Positions 1-11,451 of a DNA stretch of 64,000 nucleotides are shown here, piece after piece. Each line of letters opens with the position of its first letter. Within the stretch, counting starts at the first letter, position 1. Under the pieces are notes generated by a model that had not been told where the DNA came from, searched no databases, and was given only the letters and a program-made list of their open reading frames with translations. Source of the stretch: Pterois miles (taxonomy: Eukaryota > Chordata > Actinopteri > Perciformes > Scorpaenidae); contig CAMQGK010000144.1 of NCBI GenBank assembly GCA_947000775.1, forward strand, positions 14,372,001 to 14,436,000, written 5' to 3'. The translations under genes were made by a program, and so were the position numbers.

Positions 1-193
1 ATTGATCAGTCAATTTATGGTACATTAAGCTCTTTTTCTGTCCTACATAATTGAATTCAGTTTCACTGTGTGGCAGCAGATTTTTATGTTTTCTAAGAAA
101 TCAATTTTGTGGATTTGTCGCCGATTACGTGTTTGGGGAGCTGCTACTTCTCACCCATACACTTGGGAAAACTGACAATTCGTTGGTTTCTAC
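1..193 (-). other. Intron 7A/8A (beginning), partial
   Basis: Starts with donor GTAGAA right after exon 7A and runs off the left edge. No repeat or other feature recognised. Confidence 0.8.
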
Positions 194-347
194 CTGTGTA
201 TTCGGGGAAGCAGATGCTGAGCGCAGACTTCTTGATCTTCTCTGCGAACAGATCCTTCTTGTTGAGGAAGAGAATGATGGAGGTGTCGATGAAGAACTTG
301 TTGTTGCAGATCGAGTCGAACAGCATCAGAGACTCGTGCATGCGATT
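194..347 (-). CDS. gnao1: gnao1 exon 7A (GoA-specific), 154 bp
   Basis: Encodes NRMHESLMLFDSICNNKFF, then IDTSIILFLNKKDLF and AEKIKKSALSICFPEYTG. SLMLF and NNKFFIDTS mark the A (Go1) form, the major neuronal isoform in mammals. The G4 motif NKKD is intact. Three differences from the mammalian A exon stand out: Ala for Gly after DLF, Ala for Pro in KKSAL, and Ser for Thr before ICFPEY. The acceptor CCTCCGCAG is preceded by an unusually long pyrimidine-rich tract, and the donor is GTAGAA. Its partner exon 8A must lie to the left of the window. Confidence 0.95.
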
Positions 348-495
348 CTGCGGAGGAGGACAGAAGAAGAAGGGGAGAAGGGAAATGGATGGGAAAGAAT
401 GAAACAAAAGAGGAGAAAGAGATGTCAGGGAGGGGAAAAGACAGGAAGAAAAAAGTGAATGGATGATGATAAAGAGAGGAGGAGAGAAGGGAAAC
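348..495 (-). promoter_or_regulatory. Extended polypyrimidine tract before exon 7A
   Basis: About 150 nt upstream of exon 7A (purine-rich on the plus strand) are overwhelmingly C and T in the transcript, with only scattered purines. An ordinary tract is 15-40 nt. Such tracts bind U2AF and PTB-family proteins. The exon 7B acceptor lacks anything comparable. A role in choosing GoA over GoB is inference. Confidence 0.6.
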
Positions 496-2309
496 GTTAT
501 AACCAATCTAAAAGGGTAACTGAGGAAAGAATATCACTGTTATGAACAGAAGTCGACAGAAATGAGCCAAAAACTTACACAGAAAAAAAATATCACCACA
601 CACCCCTCTCTTTCCAATTAAAACATCAGCAAAGGAGAGAAGAAAGGGGAGATACAGACATCGAGGGGATAAAATATTTTCTGCTTGTGCATCGTTAATT
701 AAATTAAGTGCAACACTGCAGGCGGTTTGTTCAGGAAATTCTGTTCAACATTTACAATAAATAATCAGAGTTTAGGAGAAAAATAATAACCAACAAACAA
801 ACGGCAGACAAAGTAAGTAGGTCAGGAAAGTAATCACACGTGTCAAGTTAAACATGTGGTGCTTTATTGCCATTTCTCGTATGTATAAATACAACTTTCA
901 ATAAATTATCACAGCAGTGTGGGAGATACAGCAGGTATATTTTACTTACAGTGCTCAGTAAAATACACTACACGCACACACATACATACATACTGTACAC
1001 ACACACACATGCAAATACACAATAAACAGGTTTGTAGATTTGCTGTAAGTGATCTGTACAGTATCGACAGGATGCTGGTTGGTTCTGAGGGGTTAAATGA
1101 TTTGGGATGTTGGCGGGTTGCAGGCTGAAAAAGCTGCAGCAGTAAAGGTTGAGAGTCAGCTTTCACCTGCTCACACTCGGCCTCCTTAACTCGCCACTAG
1201 TTCATTACGGTCCTGTGCCCTGCGGCTTCCTGAATCCTCTCCACGTCCAGCAGTAGAGCAGGAGCTCCCTGGCTCAGGAGATTTTAGTGCTCATTTCATC
1301 GAGTGGGAACCGAACACGTTATAAGACGAAAGAAAAGCATTTACAGGCAAAACACTACTTCTAAATTTGAAGCTTAAGTCAGCATAAAGACACCACAGGA
1401 GCTCCTTTACCTCTGGGATTAAAATATGGGATTAAAATTCAGTCAATATTGTTTGGCTGCCATTGTGGGAAATAGTTTATGTTGCTAAGGCATTGAACTG
1501 GCACGTGGTGCTAGCATTTCTTTTGTGCCTCCACCTGCTGCCCAGATCATCTAGGACCTTTGTTACCTGAATGAACCACTGATTGTATTATTCAAACACA
1601 ACAACAAAAAAAACACTATTACCCATAAACACTCTCTAGCATGACATCAGGCTACATTAAATCTTCACTGTAGTCTATAGGGGCTTATCGTTGGGACATA
1701 AACTACATTACCCTCTATACTCTTAGCCTCGCCCACTAATGTCACTTCTCCATTTCTTGTTTTAGAGCTATTTTAGAGCGCTGCAGGGATGACGCGTCTT
1801 TGTAGGCCAACCAGGAAGTTAGCATTGCCCCAGATCCATCAAAAAAAACAAACAAAAAACAATTGGATTTTTACACTGGGTTTAGGATTATTGCAGAAAA
1901 TTGCAGCTCTGTGTGCAAACAAAAGTTTATGATACTTAGACATTTTGTTCAGCAAGATAATCCTCACAAATGAACACCACTTTTATGATTTTTGAAGTGT
2001 GAACGCAATCGTCAGAAGTAAAAAGCTAACGTATAAACAAACTACACCAGTCGCACCAACGCGAGTATACACAACGAGGCAGAGAAGGTGGCAGTGTTCA
2101 GCTCCACGACATTTAGTGGTGTCATTTAGCCACTTATTAGCAACTGCCTTTTTTAAGACAAATAAAAAAATAAAATCAAAATAAATAAAATCTAAATAAT
2201 CTGAAAAAAATAAATAAATAAAAATGAAAATTTGTGAAAATCAAAATTCATGAGTGGGTTATTTACTGACATATATTATGTCACAGAACAAAACGTTAAA
2301 ATCTCTTAA

Positions 2310-2433
2310 GCTTTGCAGTAGCTCAGTCTGTAGGGACGGTTGCCCCTCACTCTGACATCTCTCGGTTAATGCATATACAGTATATAGATCCCCTCAGGGG
2401 ATCAATAAAGTGTGTCATCTTCTTCTTCTTTAT
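2310..2433 (+). repeat. tRNA-derived SINE, internally deleted
   Basis: Starts GCTTTGCAGTAGCTCAGTC (tRNA-like box A), jumps to the SINE body segment CCCCTCACTCTGACATCTCTC, and ends with GGGGATCAATAAAG and a CTT-rich tail. Same family as 43288-43595 and 56356-56723, with the central part including box B missing. Confidence 0.75.
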
Positions 2434-3990
2434 TTAATTAAAAACCCATAAAAAAAATTGACTTCAAGACGGGGGAACCGAAAGTGCCAAAATAGTAATT
2501 CGTTTCCAGGTTTTGCGACTCATTCCTGCAGCACTCTATAGCTATTATACCACCTTGTACAATGCATTTTAGTAATACTGTTTCAATATGGTCCTGTCAA
2601 TACACTCACAGCACATGGGCTCTTGTAGGACTACAACTTTCTCATTTCATGTCTGTCCTCGTCAATGAAATGAGAGTTCAGTTTACCAAAGATGCAGCAC
2701 AAGTAGAGTCCTTAATCAAACTTCTCTCCTCCAATCTGACTTCACACATTCATACTCATATTAGAGAAAAGGTGGCTGTGATTACTTTTAATTGAACAGT
2801 GGGAATGATTTGGTCCATTTACTAAATATCCTGGTATACAATACCAGCATTTAAAATGGCAAAATTGCATAACAAAATCAATTCATCCCAATGGAACCAC
2901 CACAAATCGTGGAATAAAAAATAACAAGTCTAAGTTAAATTTTGTTGAACTTTGACACAAAAATTATGTTACAGCTGTCTGCAAGGCAATTTCAAAGCTG
3001 TATAAAATGAAGGTTAACCCCGCAAAAAAACCATGTTTTACTGTATGTGATGCGTAGCAAGTGGTTTAAATATACAAAAGCACAGTTATGGTTCTTTAAA
3101 TTCACTTTTAACTGCATCTGATATGACACCGAAGGATCTGTACAGCAGGAACATGGATACATCCCGTCCTGTGCGCTGCCCGAGGTTAACACAGGCATGA
3201 AAGAAGATGGAAGACAAAGCTCCAACAGTACTGCACGCTGCAGTTGCCACCCCAAGGGTAAATACAAATGTAGGCATGTCCTTTCAGCTGCATGTGAATT
3301 GGAGCTTGCTAACTTACTGTGGATGAAAATTTCACCGGCTCATTGTTGCACAGCGACATGTCTACTGCTGGCTGCTCTTTAGGCTTTCAGGCATTAAAAC
3401 AGGGACATAAATGTAACTAAAAAAAACAAACAGATTTAGGCGAGGGATGCCCTGCATTAAGTGAGGATGATGCTCCAAAAAATTATTCATACAACAAATG
3501 CTGAAATAAACACGTCTGCAGCGGCAGGGCATTCAGGGGAGGGAACATTCTTAATTGTACAAGGGCATGAGTTTACTATTCAAGTGTAGGATAGATAGTT
3601 TGGCTTCTACGATAATTGCAAATAAACCGGGTTTTCCGTGCACGATGTAACTGCTGACAGAAGTTGGGAAGTGAAATAAACAAGTGAATTTGTAGAAATC
3701 TTTTATGTGGACTTATTTTGACATAATTACAGGACAATACCTTTCGATGTTTCATGTACGTTTCAAGCCATATAGCCAAAGGTGATGCAGTCGGATCATT
3801 TTACTTTAACGTTATGTAATAAAAATGTCGGAGGAGAAGATTAGAAACCAAAAGCGTTCAGCAGCAGGCTTCATAATTGGCAAAAGAACCAAAAGGAATC
3901 CGAGGCTCTTTGGTTGGATATGGTGGTACTATTTGGCACGGGTAAGTAAGGTGACATTTTGAAGTCCCATGGGTGTGTTTGTGTCTTCAG

Positions 3991-4014
3991 TGTGTGTGTG
4001 TGTGTGTGTGTGTG
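3991..4014 (+). repeat. (TG)12 microsatellite
   Basis: Uninterrupted TG repeat, 130 bp from a long AC repeat of the opposite phase. Confidence 0.95.
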
Positions 4015-4138
4015 CACATGTACATGTGTTAAGGGCCTATGTGTGGAAAGGGTAGACAGGTGCCTTCTGGGTAATTAATCCACAGATACTGACTCCACCA
4101 CACACAACCCCCCATGGGCTGATGTTGTCTCTCACACG

Positions 4139-4140
<2 letters not shown>

Positions 4141-4226
<86 letters not shown>
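4141..4226 (+). repeat. (AC)43 microsatellite
   Basis: 86 bp of uninterrupted AC. Confidence 0.97.
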
Positions 4227-4228
<2 letters not shown>

Positions 4229-5321
4229 ACCTTTCCTGTACTATCAACACACACGAAGGTAACTATATACAATTGGTAAACACACACGACTACACACAAG
4301 GTACACAAGCAGAAAGGCACAGGAAGCAGGCTGATCAACAGCCTTAGGCAGCTCTCTAATTAGGGAAAGTTGGCACAGATGTGGTAGGAAGAGCCAATGA
4401 CATCATCTACCTGTTTAAAAAAAAAAAATGGCAGCGTTGAGAGGAGAGTGAAGACACGCCTTCGCAGTTTCAAGTGTGGAGTGAAGCAAATGCCCTGCTC
4501 ATGAATAAATACAGCAGCTCTGTTTGCCAGAGAGCACTCGTACCAGTGAAGCAGACAAAGCTATGTTTCTATATGCTGCTGGAAACTGTTGCTTATGGCG
4601 AGAAAAGGGAGGAGCTGAGGATATTTTCCTGGTATTATGTACATCTCTTTGGCTTTAAGAGTCAAAATTTGAACTGATCCCACAAATTGCACACATCACT
4701 GTTCAGAAGTGACTTATTATGCAGCAGAAATGGGACGCTGGAGCTCAGCGGAAAGCCGAAAGACTAGTCCCAAGGTTGACAGTCTAGTCCCAGAGGACTA
4801 TATCCGCTTACCAGCAGACAATCTTTCAAAGCTCACCTCTGGCTTATTAAGGCAGAGAGGTGGACAATAGGGAAAATACGCTGTGCAGCCCCACACAATG
4901 GATGTGGCCTCAGGGCCCCACAAAATCAATGCTTCCTTTGATGCATTATCTGGGAACAGTCTGGTCGAGTCAGAGCACCACCTCTTGTAGCTTTTCATTT
5001 AAAGTGATTTTATAGTGGACCCATGAATGCTGCAACACAAGAGCCCCAACAATCAATCCTAAAATACGATGGGGGGTGACATCCACAAGGCTGTGCTACG
5101 GTATGATGGCTGAATGAATAGCAACTTCCTTGCTACAAATTCAATTAACTATATTTAAAGTAAAGGTAAAAATACACTGCTTACCTCTTCTAACTTTGAT
5201 CAAAATATTACATTACATTAGAAAGATAGAATTTTAATCACATACTTCCTCTCAAATGAGAAGGAAGCAACCATTGCTCAAGCCATGATCTCTTTAAACA
5301 GATATCTGCATATAGATGCAG

Positions 5322-5745
5322 AGTAGTATTGACCAATCACATTTGAGCAGGCTTTGGTTGCGTGCAGATCTGTGACAGAGCAGAAGAGGCAGAACGAATT
5401 GGCCGTAATGCTGTCTCGGAAACCCAGAGACTATCGTCTGATGATGATTCAGTTTTTTATTAGCTAAAAAATAAACTGTTAACTGGGCGTAAACTGGCTA
5501 CTTATGAAACAACCCGGTCGTCAATGTTGTCTCTCAACTCCAACCCCATTCTTGCATCTGAAGTTGCTAATCAGACTGTAAACAAAGAGCAGCGCATAGA
5601 AGAGGAAGTCATGGCTACACCAGAACCACAGAAATATTGGACAATGCCCCCAGAGGCTTGTTGTCGAGGCTTAAAGTCGATGGGTTACGATATTGTTCAA
5701 ACCATAGTTTTTGCCAATATTACTGAACTGCCAATGACCATGTCT
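5322..5745 (+). repeat. Unrecognised dispersed repeat, copy 1
   Basis: Shares with 37966-38275 the blocks TATTGACCAATCAC, ATCGTCTGATGATGATT, TGTTGTCTCTCAACTCCAAC and AAGTTGCTAATCA.ACTGT in the same order. A 76-codon frame here is broken in the other copy. Family unknown to me. Confidence 0.7.
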
Positions 5746-6057
5746 TTGCTTTAAGTCAAATGACAACAAAATATAAGATTAAAAATATTTTTTTCTCATT
5801 CTAATCTCACTTTCTTTTTAAATGTGTATGTCATTATAACATTTTTCCAAATTATATATGGTATAATTTCATGGATTTTTGATTGTAAAAAAAAAAATGA
5901 GACAAGCCTAGTCAGAACTGGAACAATCATGCATTGTGGGTGTTACTACAGTGTCTTTTTTGATACTACCACCAGGAGCTGCCAAGGTCAGAAATGTTTA
6001 AATCATACACATAAGGGCTTTAAAATCTGAGTGCCATCAATTTAAAATACAGTAAAC

Positions 6058-6074
6058 AAAAAAAAAAAAAAAAA
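6058..6074 (+). repeat. Poly(A) run
   Basis: Run of about 17 A, possible retroposon tail remnant; no body recognised. Confidence 0.6.
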
Positions 6075-7203
6075 GGGACTTGACTGACGAGAGTCTGTTT
6101 TGAGTCTGTATGTCAGTGGAGGACAGGACGAGATGAACGGACACTGTGTTATAAATTGGTCCTACTTGTTGAATCATTATAATAAGCAATGAGTCGCGCT
6201 GTTTAGTATGGAACTACAAAATAGCCAATGGATAAGACACTATTATAATTTGAATTTATTAAATAAATAATTGAAATTGAATGTTATTTCAGAATTCTTA
6301 CTTTTTTAAATACATTTTTGTTTCAGTAACGTGTTTCTAATGATGGTGGAACGGGACTGGTATTTCCTAGAGACCTCTAGTTATGTAATAATTGTCTGTG
6401 ATCTTAATCCCATGTGAACCTGCCATGTCTGTCATTTGTCAAATAAAAATTCCACTAAATATATTACCTAGCATATTTCGCCAAACACAGAGACTGTCCG
6501 ATAACATTAGTCCTGTACAAACGGGCTTCTCTGTGAATTTGAGGTGTATTTATTTTTTCAAAGTTTTTTTGTTTTCTCCGCATCTTTTTTCCAGATGTTA
6601 CGCAAATTCTTGACATCGTATCGGGGGGGAATGTCAGTAGTTATAGATTTTGTTCATTCTGTGCAAATGCGCCGCACAAAAACACCACAACATAATGAAG
6701 GAGGTGTGCACAAAAAGCTATTTAGCACAAAATATATTGATATTGATATGCTTTTGAAATATTTTGCTGATGATTAGCAAGCTGGACTTGTTGACAGTTT
6801 AATATCACATGTGTGCCTTTCTGACGTAAAGAGTGAACTGAATTTTACCCTGATTACTTATAAAACATACTTATATATTCACTTTCACATTGGCCCTTCG
6901 TGTGATTGAGGCGCAAGAGGAGTGACAACTCAAACTTTAATGAAAATGATTAGAAACATTTTGGGATAAAGAAGTGATTCCTATTATAACAGTTTGGTGA
7001 ATGCCTACAATGGCTGCAGTTAATTAGCAATCAGTCTAGTAATGCACTACTGCATGTACAAATGAATCTAAGGAATATTGCATCCCTGGAGAGCCGACTG
7101 AAGGTATTGTACAAGATTTCTGCAGCACATCAGCTAAACATTGGGAAAGTCGGTGCAAAAGTTACTGGAATTTGCAGTTGAGGCAAATATATTCTTCATA
7201 AAT

Positions 7204-7248
7204 AAGTCTCAACCAACCAACCAATCAACCAACCACTCAACCAATCAA
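7204..7248 (+). repeat. CAAC/CAAT tetranucleotide repeat
   Basis: Imperfect CAAC/CAAT units close to the exon 8B end, within or beyond the 3' UTR. Confidence 0.8.
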
Positions 7249-7444
7249 TTCATTAATTAAGAGTCAAGATGGACCAATGGGAAGCCTTACAGTAAAGCAG
7301 TATGACACCCTCACGAACACAGCCCATGCCCCTGATCTGACTGATGACATCACTGATATGGGCCACATATCCTATGCTGTACAAACTGGTAGGTAAACAC
7401 AAGTCACACGTCCTCCATTCATTGGCTAACATTTAACAGAATCA

Positions 7445-7632
7445 TCAGTAGAGGCCGCAGCCCCGTAGATTATTTGCTATGATGACATCAGTGACGGCAT
7501 CAAAGACAAACTGGATGTTGTTGGTGTCTGTAGCGCAGGTCACATGGGAGTAGACCTCTTTGCTGGGCGACTTGTTCTTGCTCTCGTACTGACACTTAAT
7601 GTGGTCTATTCCGTCCAAGTAAGTGTCTGGAC
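7445..7632 (-). CDS. gnao1: gnao1 exon 8B (GoB C-terminus with stop), 188 bp coding
   Basis: The acceptor CTCCTCAG is followed by GT, which completes a glycine codon with the last G of exon 7B, then PDTYLDGIDHIKCQYESKNK and on to LRGCGLY and TGA. The G5 motif TCATDT is present. The C-terminal helix, which contacts the receptor, is intact, with cysteine at position -4 (the site modified by pertussis toxin in Gi/Go proteins). QFVFDAVTDVI matches the B-type exon 8 of mammals rather than the A type (QVVFDAVTDII). The stop codon is at 7447-7445. The 3' UTR continues to lower coordinates; I cannot fix its end. Possible minus-strand poly(A) signals near 6934, 6797 and 6548 are not distinguishable by eye. 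Confidence 0.96.
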
Positions 7633-8966
7633 CTGAGGAGAGAGGCACAGAGAGAGAGAGGTGACATATAGTGGGAGTCAGGTGGAGGAGGCTTAAAAGC
7701 TGTTTATATCAGTGGGCGATCCTACATTTCCTGTATCAGCACTATTTTCTGATATTTTATGAAAACATAACCTTTGGCTCTCTAGCTCAGCACACATTCT
7801 GCTGAGGTATACAGAGAGCTGTGCTTACTGCTAGGCAAGCTGTTATATATATGAAACATGGAGAACTTTTTCCAAATAAAATGAAAAGGTGACGCATGAA
7901 ATGTGATGGAAAATATCTTGGTATTGCTGGCCAGTTTCTGAATATTATCAATGTATCACAGTATTTATACAGCAACAGACTGACAGATGTGAGGTCTTTG
8001 AGCCAAAACGATGGAACTATTGTGTTGTATACTGATTCATTTTACAGCAGTGCCTAATCTAATGTATGACTTTTTACTTCATGTCCATTATACACTGTGA
8101 GAGTTAGTTCTGCTTGTAATGCAAGCACTCGTCATGCAGTGGATTCAATCAAGAGCTTTAATTTGTTGTAACGCTGCTGGCATGAGCCCGATCTCAGCGG
8201 AGTAATTTTTGCTCAAAGTGTCGCTAACATGTACTTGGCTCTCAGCCATTGGCGGCACTGTGGCTCGTCTATCTGCTTCAGGGGCGGCTTCATCAGAAAA
8301 GGCTCGAAGTCTGGCCATGTAATGGGACGAAGAGAAGAAGAGGAGGAGAGGAAACAGGTTTGGAATCCTAATTCTCTCTTTCTCACAGTCTCGCTGTTTT
8401 GGTCTCTCTCCATGTTGCTTTCCCACAGTCTTGCTTTGTCTGTTTTTTTTCTCACACTCTGGTTTTCTCACGTTGTTTTCCCCTGTGTTGTCCTATCTTT
8501 CATTTTCTCTTGTATCTAGCTCACCTGAACTCCTCTCCTTTGGACTCCTGGTAACACGCCTGATGTCATTCACTTTTTCACTCTTGTACTTCTTCGACTC
8601 TCATCTTTCTTTTGTTTCAGAGTCTGAACTCTACGTTGGCTCTTTCCTGTTACCTACAATCTTCCGTTTCCCTTTCTGTCTAGTTGTGCTCCTCTCCATT
8701 CATCCTCCTTCAGACAACCTTTAGTATGCAGTACAACTTTCATTAGAGAAATTGTACTTTCTACAGACAACTGAACTCGTTTGCACTCTATAAATATGCT
8801 GCATATTTACCTGTCCTATAGGATTGTTTTCACAAGGCTCATAAGACACATTTTTACTACATATGCAGAGAACTGTTGCTGCTAAAATAAAGGCTGAGAT
8901 TTCTATGAATTTATTATGTGCACGGTGATTGATTTTGCCAGCTAATTTGTATTTATTAATTCAATG

Positions 8967-9523
8967 TAGGGCTGGGAAATATATAATCAATGTGGATAAT
9001 AGCTGACTACATTAGCGGTCTTCAGTCTCGACTGTCCTGTATGATGTGAGATGAATAGTTACATAATATTACACGATGCTGAAGTTTCCGGGGCTGTCAT
9101 GACATCGGGTCGTGAGCTTGTTCTGGATATTTTGTATTGAATCTAATGAACACATCTATGAGAGAGGTGGACTGGAGACTCCACACAAACACGAGTGTAT
9201 GGTTTGAGTTTGCTGATGAAGCAAGTCTCTAGTTATGAGAGGAGAAGTCACAGGGGTCAACAAAACTAGTGTGCAGATTCTACATTGTTCCTGCCTGTTG
9301 GCGAGCTAACGCTAAGCTAGCAGCTGTCAGATAGCTGTTCTATCTGTGCTAAAACTCATTATTAGATGTTACTGATTAATAATGTGGAGGTGTGTGCTCT
9401 TCTCAGTTGAAGCAACTGGTGCTGACAGTCCTTGGCTGCAAAACATAGAGTGAATCTGTCAATTGTTACCAGCCTTGTAAAAAACAATTGTGATTTTCTT
9501 TTTTGTCATATAGTTCAGGCCTA
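8967..9523. mobile_element. hAT-like MITE, 557 bp
   Basis: Ends TAGGGCTGGG...CAGGCCTA agree with hAT termini (YARNG). Flanks attcaatg and attcaaca agree at 6 of 8 bases, fitting an aged 8-bp target-site duplication. No transposase coding. Confidence 0.7.
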
Positions 9524-9639
9524 ATTCAACATGAAAATAAAACTAATGGATGTGCAAATAAAAGATTTGTGACAAAACTGTAAGTTAAAATGGAAAATAA
9601 AACTAAGAAATGAGGTGCTGGAGAATGTGAGGTCTAGAG

Positions 9640-9740
9640 TAGGGGTCCCCAAACTTTTTCCCTTGGAGGGACAAAACTGGAACTTATAGGTGGGCCACGG
9701 GCCAAAAGCATTTACCTATTGTATTGCATCGTACGTTAAG
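9640..9740 (+). mobile_element. hAT-like terminal fragment
   Basis: Starts TAGGGGTCCCCAAACTTTTT, a common hAT terminal repeat. The other end is not found. Confidence 0.5.
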
Positions 9741-9809
9741 TTTCCCTTATTGAATTTTCTTTTAGATTTTACATAGTTAAAATCCCTTAAACCCCACCTG
9801 ATGAATACA

Positions 9810-10745
9810 GTTGGGCTCATTTCCAGTACTCGTGGGTACCCATAGAACTCATTTTCTGTCACATATCTAGAGGTCATAGGTCGAAGAGCTAGGGTTGTTC
9901 ATAATTAACCATTTAAGCGTTAACTGACATTAAGAATCTTAACTGAATATTAAAAATTAAATAAAAAGCTGAGAAAACTCAGAAGAGCAGCTTGTCACAA
10001 TAAGAAGAAAAGCTGGTCCACCTTAACAGCACACCTTAAGAGAGTCTGACCGCTATTGCAAGATACAGGAAGTTGGCTTCGGTCTTGAGCCCGCCACACA
10101 CACGCGGTCTGTCGGACGTTTTCTAAGTTACAGATGGCTGACAGACCATATCTAGATGACAACGGCGGGCATGAAGCCTACAGCAACACTACAGCTGCTC
10201 ACGTAGCAAAAACCCATACGGCTTATTGGACATTCGCTATCGTTACACCGGGTAGACACACAGCTGACAACCTTGCAGCTAACATTAAACTAAATGGTGT
10301 GGTGGAGAGTTACTGGGAAAGTTGCTGCATGTGTATCTTTGACAATGCACGCAGCACTGTGGCTGCTACAGTAACGCTCCTGGACGGGTGAACTCAGTTG
10401 TGCTCATACACTGCATCTGGCGCACCGCTGCATGTGATGCACTAATCTTACCGGTTAATGAATAATATTCAATTAACGAGGGTCAGTTATGTGTAAAAAA
10501 AAAAAAAAAAAAAAAAATCAAAATTAGCATCCCTACAAGGGACCCCTTTTAGCAATTTAGCAAACTTTGGAGCCTCCTTCCTAACAAGCTAGAATGACAT
10601 GATTGGTATAAATGGATTCTTTAGGTTTTCTTGTTTCATAGGATGCCAGTATCTTCACTCTATCTCTACAACCTACAAACCTTATAGCCCCACTTTGGGC
10701 AGCCCTGGTCTTGAGACATGTATGACCACAGATCACCATTTGAAG
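9810..10745 (+). repeat. Old interspersed repeat split by a MITE
   Basis: 9810-9889 (CTCGTGGGTACCCATAGAAC... AGGTC) and 10536-10745 (CAAGGGACCCC... GATGCCAGTATCTTCACTC) are two halves of one repeat also seen at 24410-24652 (inverted), about 52628-53230 and 61297-61698. In those copies the two sides are joined as GAGGTCAAGGGACC. Confidence 0.75.
9890..10535 (+). mobile_element. hAT-like MITE family 1, copy 1 (646 bp)
   Basis: Ends TAGGGTTGTTCATAATTAACC and AAAATTAGCATCCCTA. Related copies at 45932-46590 (inverted) and 60494-61181. The flanks (cgaagagc and caagggac) derive from the host repeat sequence CAAGGGAC, giving the expected 8-bp duplication. Contains a poly(A) run at 10495-10517. An 85-codon open frame inside is not kept in the other copies. 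Confidence 0.8.
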
Positions 10746-10908
10746 AAATATTTTTAAAAACGTTAATGCCATAAAAAGCAGTGACCATATTGCAAAGCAC
10801 ACTAGTGCTGGGTTTAGTGTCGGGGGAGGTTCTACCTTAGCGGTCACAGTGCCTCCCATACAATTATGCAGCATACTGTATGAACTCTTAATGTGTATGG
10901 ATATGTAC

Positions 10909-11062
10909 CAGTGTACTCAGGGAAGCAGATAGACAGCGGTGACTTGACAATCTTGCTTTCAAAGATGTCCTTCTTGTTCAGGAAGAGGATGATGGAGGTG
11001 TCCTTAAACCACTTGTTGTTGCAGATGGAATCAAACAGCTTCAGAGACTCGTGCATGCGGTT
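10909..11062 (-). CDS. gnao1: gnao1 exon 7B (GoB-specific), 154 bp
   Basis: Encodes NRMHESLKLFDSICNNKWF, then KDTSIILFLNKKDIF and ESKIVKSPLSICFPEYTG. It holds the G4 motif NKKD, which reads the guanine base. SLKLF and NNKWF mark it as the B (Go2) exon; the A copy has SLMLF and NNKFF. Relative to mammalian GoB as I know it, it carries KDTS for TDTS and ESKIVK for EEKIKK. The acceptor (CTTCTGCAG) is preceded by only a short pyrimidine run, and the donor GTACAT is weak. It splices in frame to exon 8B, 3,276 bp on. Confidence 0.95.
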
Positions 11063-11451
11063 CTGCAGAAGAGGCATTACAGAGGGTTAAATGGGGTTTA
11101 ATCAACCAGACACGCATGCAGAATTTTTGCTCAGATTTGTTCAGGAAAACACACAAAATGTAGCCAAATCAACAACACACATCCTGCATACACACCATTA
11201 AAACACAAAGAGGAACCGAGTACATAAAAATGAGAGAGCAGAACAGAAGAGTTCCTCTTGTCTACGGACACAGCATTTTCTGCTGCATGTCGAGTGTGTA
11301 TTTGTGTGTGTGTGCATGTGTGTATACCGAGACATCAGTAACAGAAAAATGATTAGTAAGCTGGATGTTGCAGCTGAGTTAAACAAAGCCATGCACAGCT
11401 GTGATCCACTGCCTACTTTAACTGCAGTACGGAAATATGAATAAATAATAG

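Larger units (their letters stand above)
496..7444 (-). other. 8B 3' UTR and spacer to exon 7A
   Basis: Begins after the exon 8B stop codon (high coordinates) with the untranslated end of GoB transcripts and continues as spacer or intron toward 7A. No further coding exon seen. It contains a degraded SINE, CA/TG microsatellites, a CAAC-type repeat, one copy of an unrecognised repeat (5322-5745) and poly(A) runs. 496-2309, 2434-3990, 4227-5321 and 5746-7207 hold no feature I can support beyond short A/T runs. Confidence 0.7.
7633..10908 (-). other. Intron between exons 7B and 8B
   Basis: 3,276 bp with GTACAT...CTCCTCAG borders. About half is transposon-derived: a hAT-like MITE (8967-9523), a hAT-like fragment at 9640, and an old repeat split by another MITE (9810-10745). 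7700-8960 shows nothing clear apart from a C/T-rich plus-strand part around 8360-8700. Confidence 0.85.

Noticed and set aside
51..458. 135-codon plus-strand frame
   Set aside because: Antisense to gnao1 exon 7A and its polypyrimidine tract; openness is a by-product of the conserved exon.
4029..4338. Frames encoding long Cys-Val repeats (also at 23855, 61794, 32443, 63051)
   Set aside because: Translations of CA/GT microsatellites. Frames of Ser-Leu repeats at 50554, 57006 and 63130 come from CT/GA repeats in the same way.
7204..7248. Short regular repeats as a CRISPR-like array
   Set aside because: Tetranucleotide microsatellite without spacers, in vertebrate DNA.
10134..10391. 85-codon frame that looks protein-like
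   Set aside because: Lies wholly in a MITE; the two other copies do not keep the frame.
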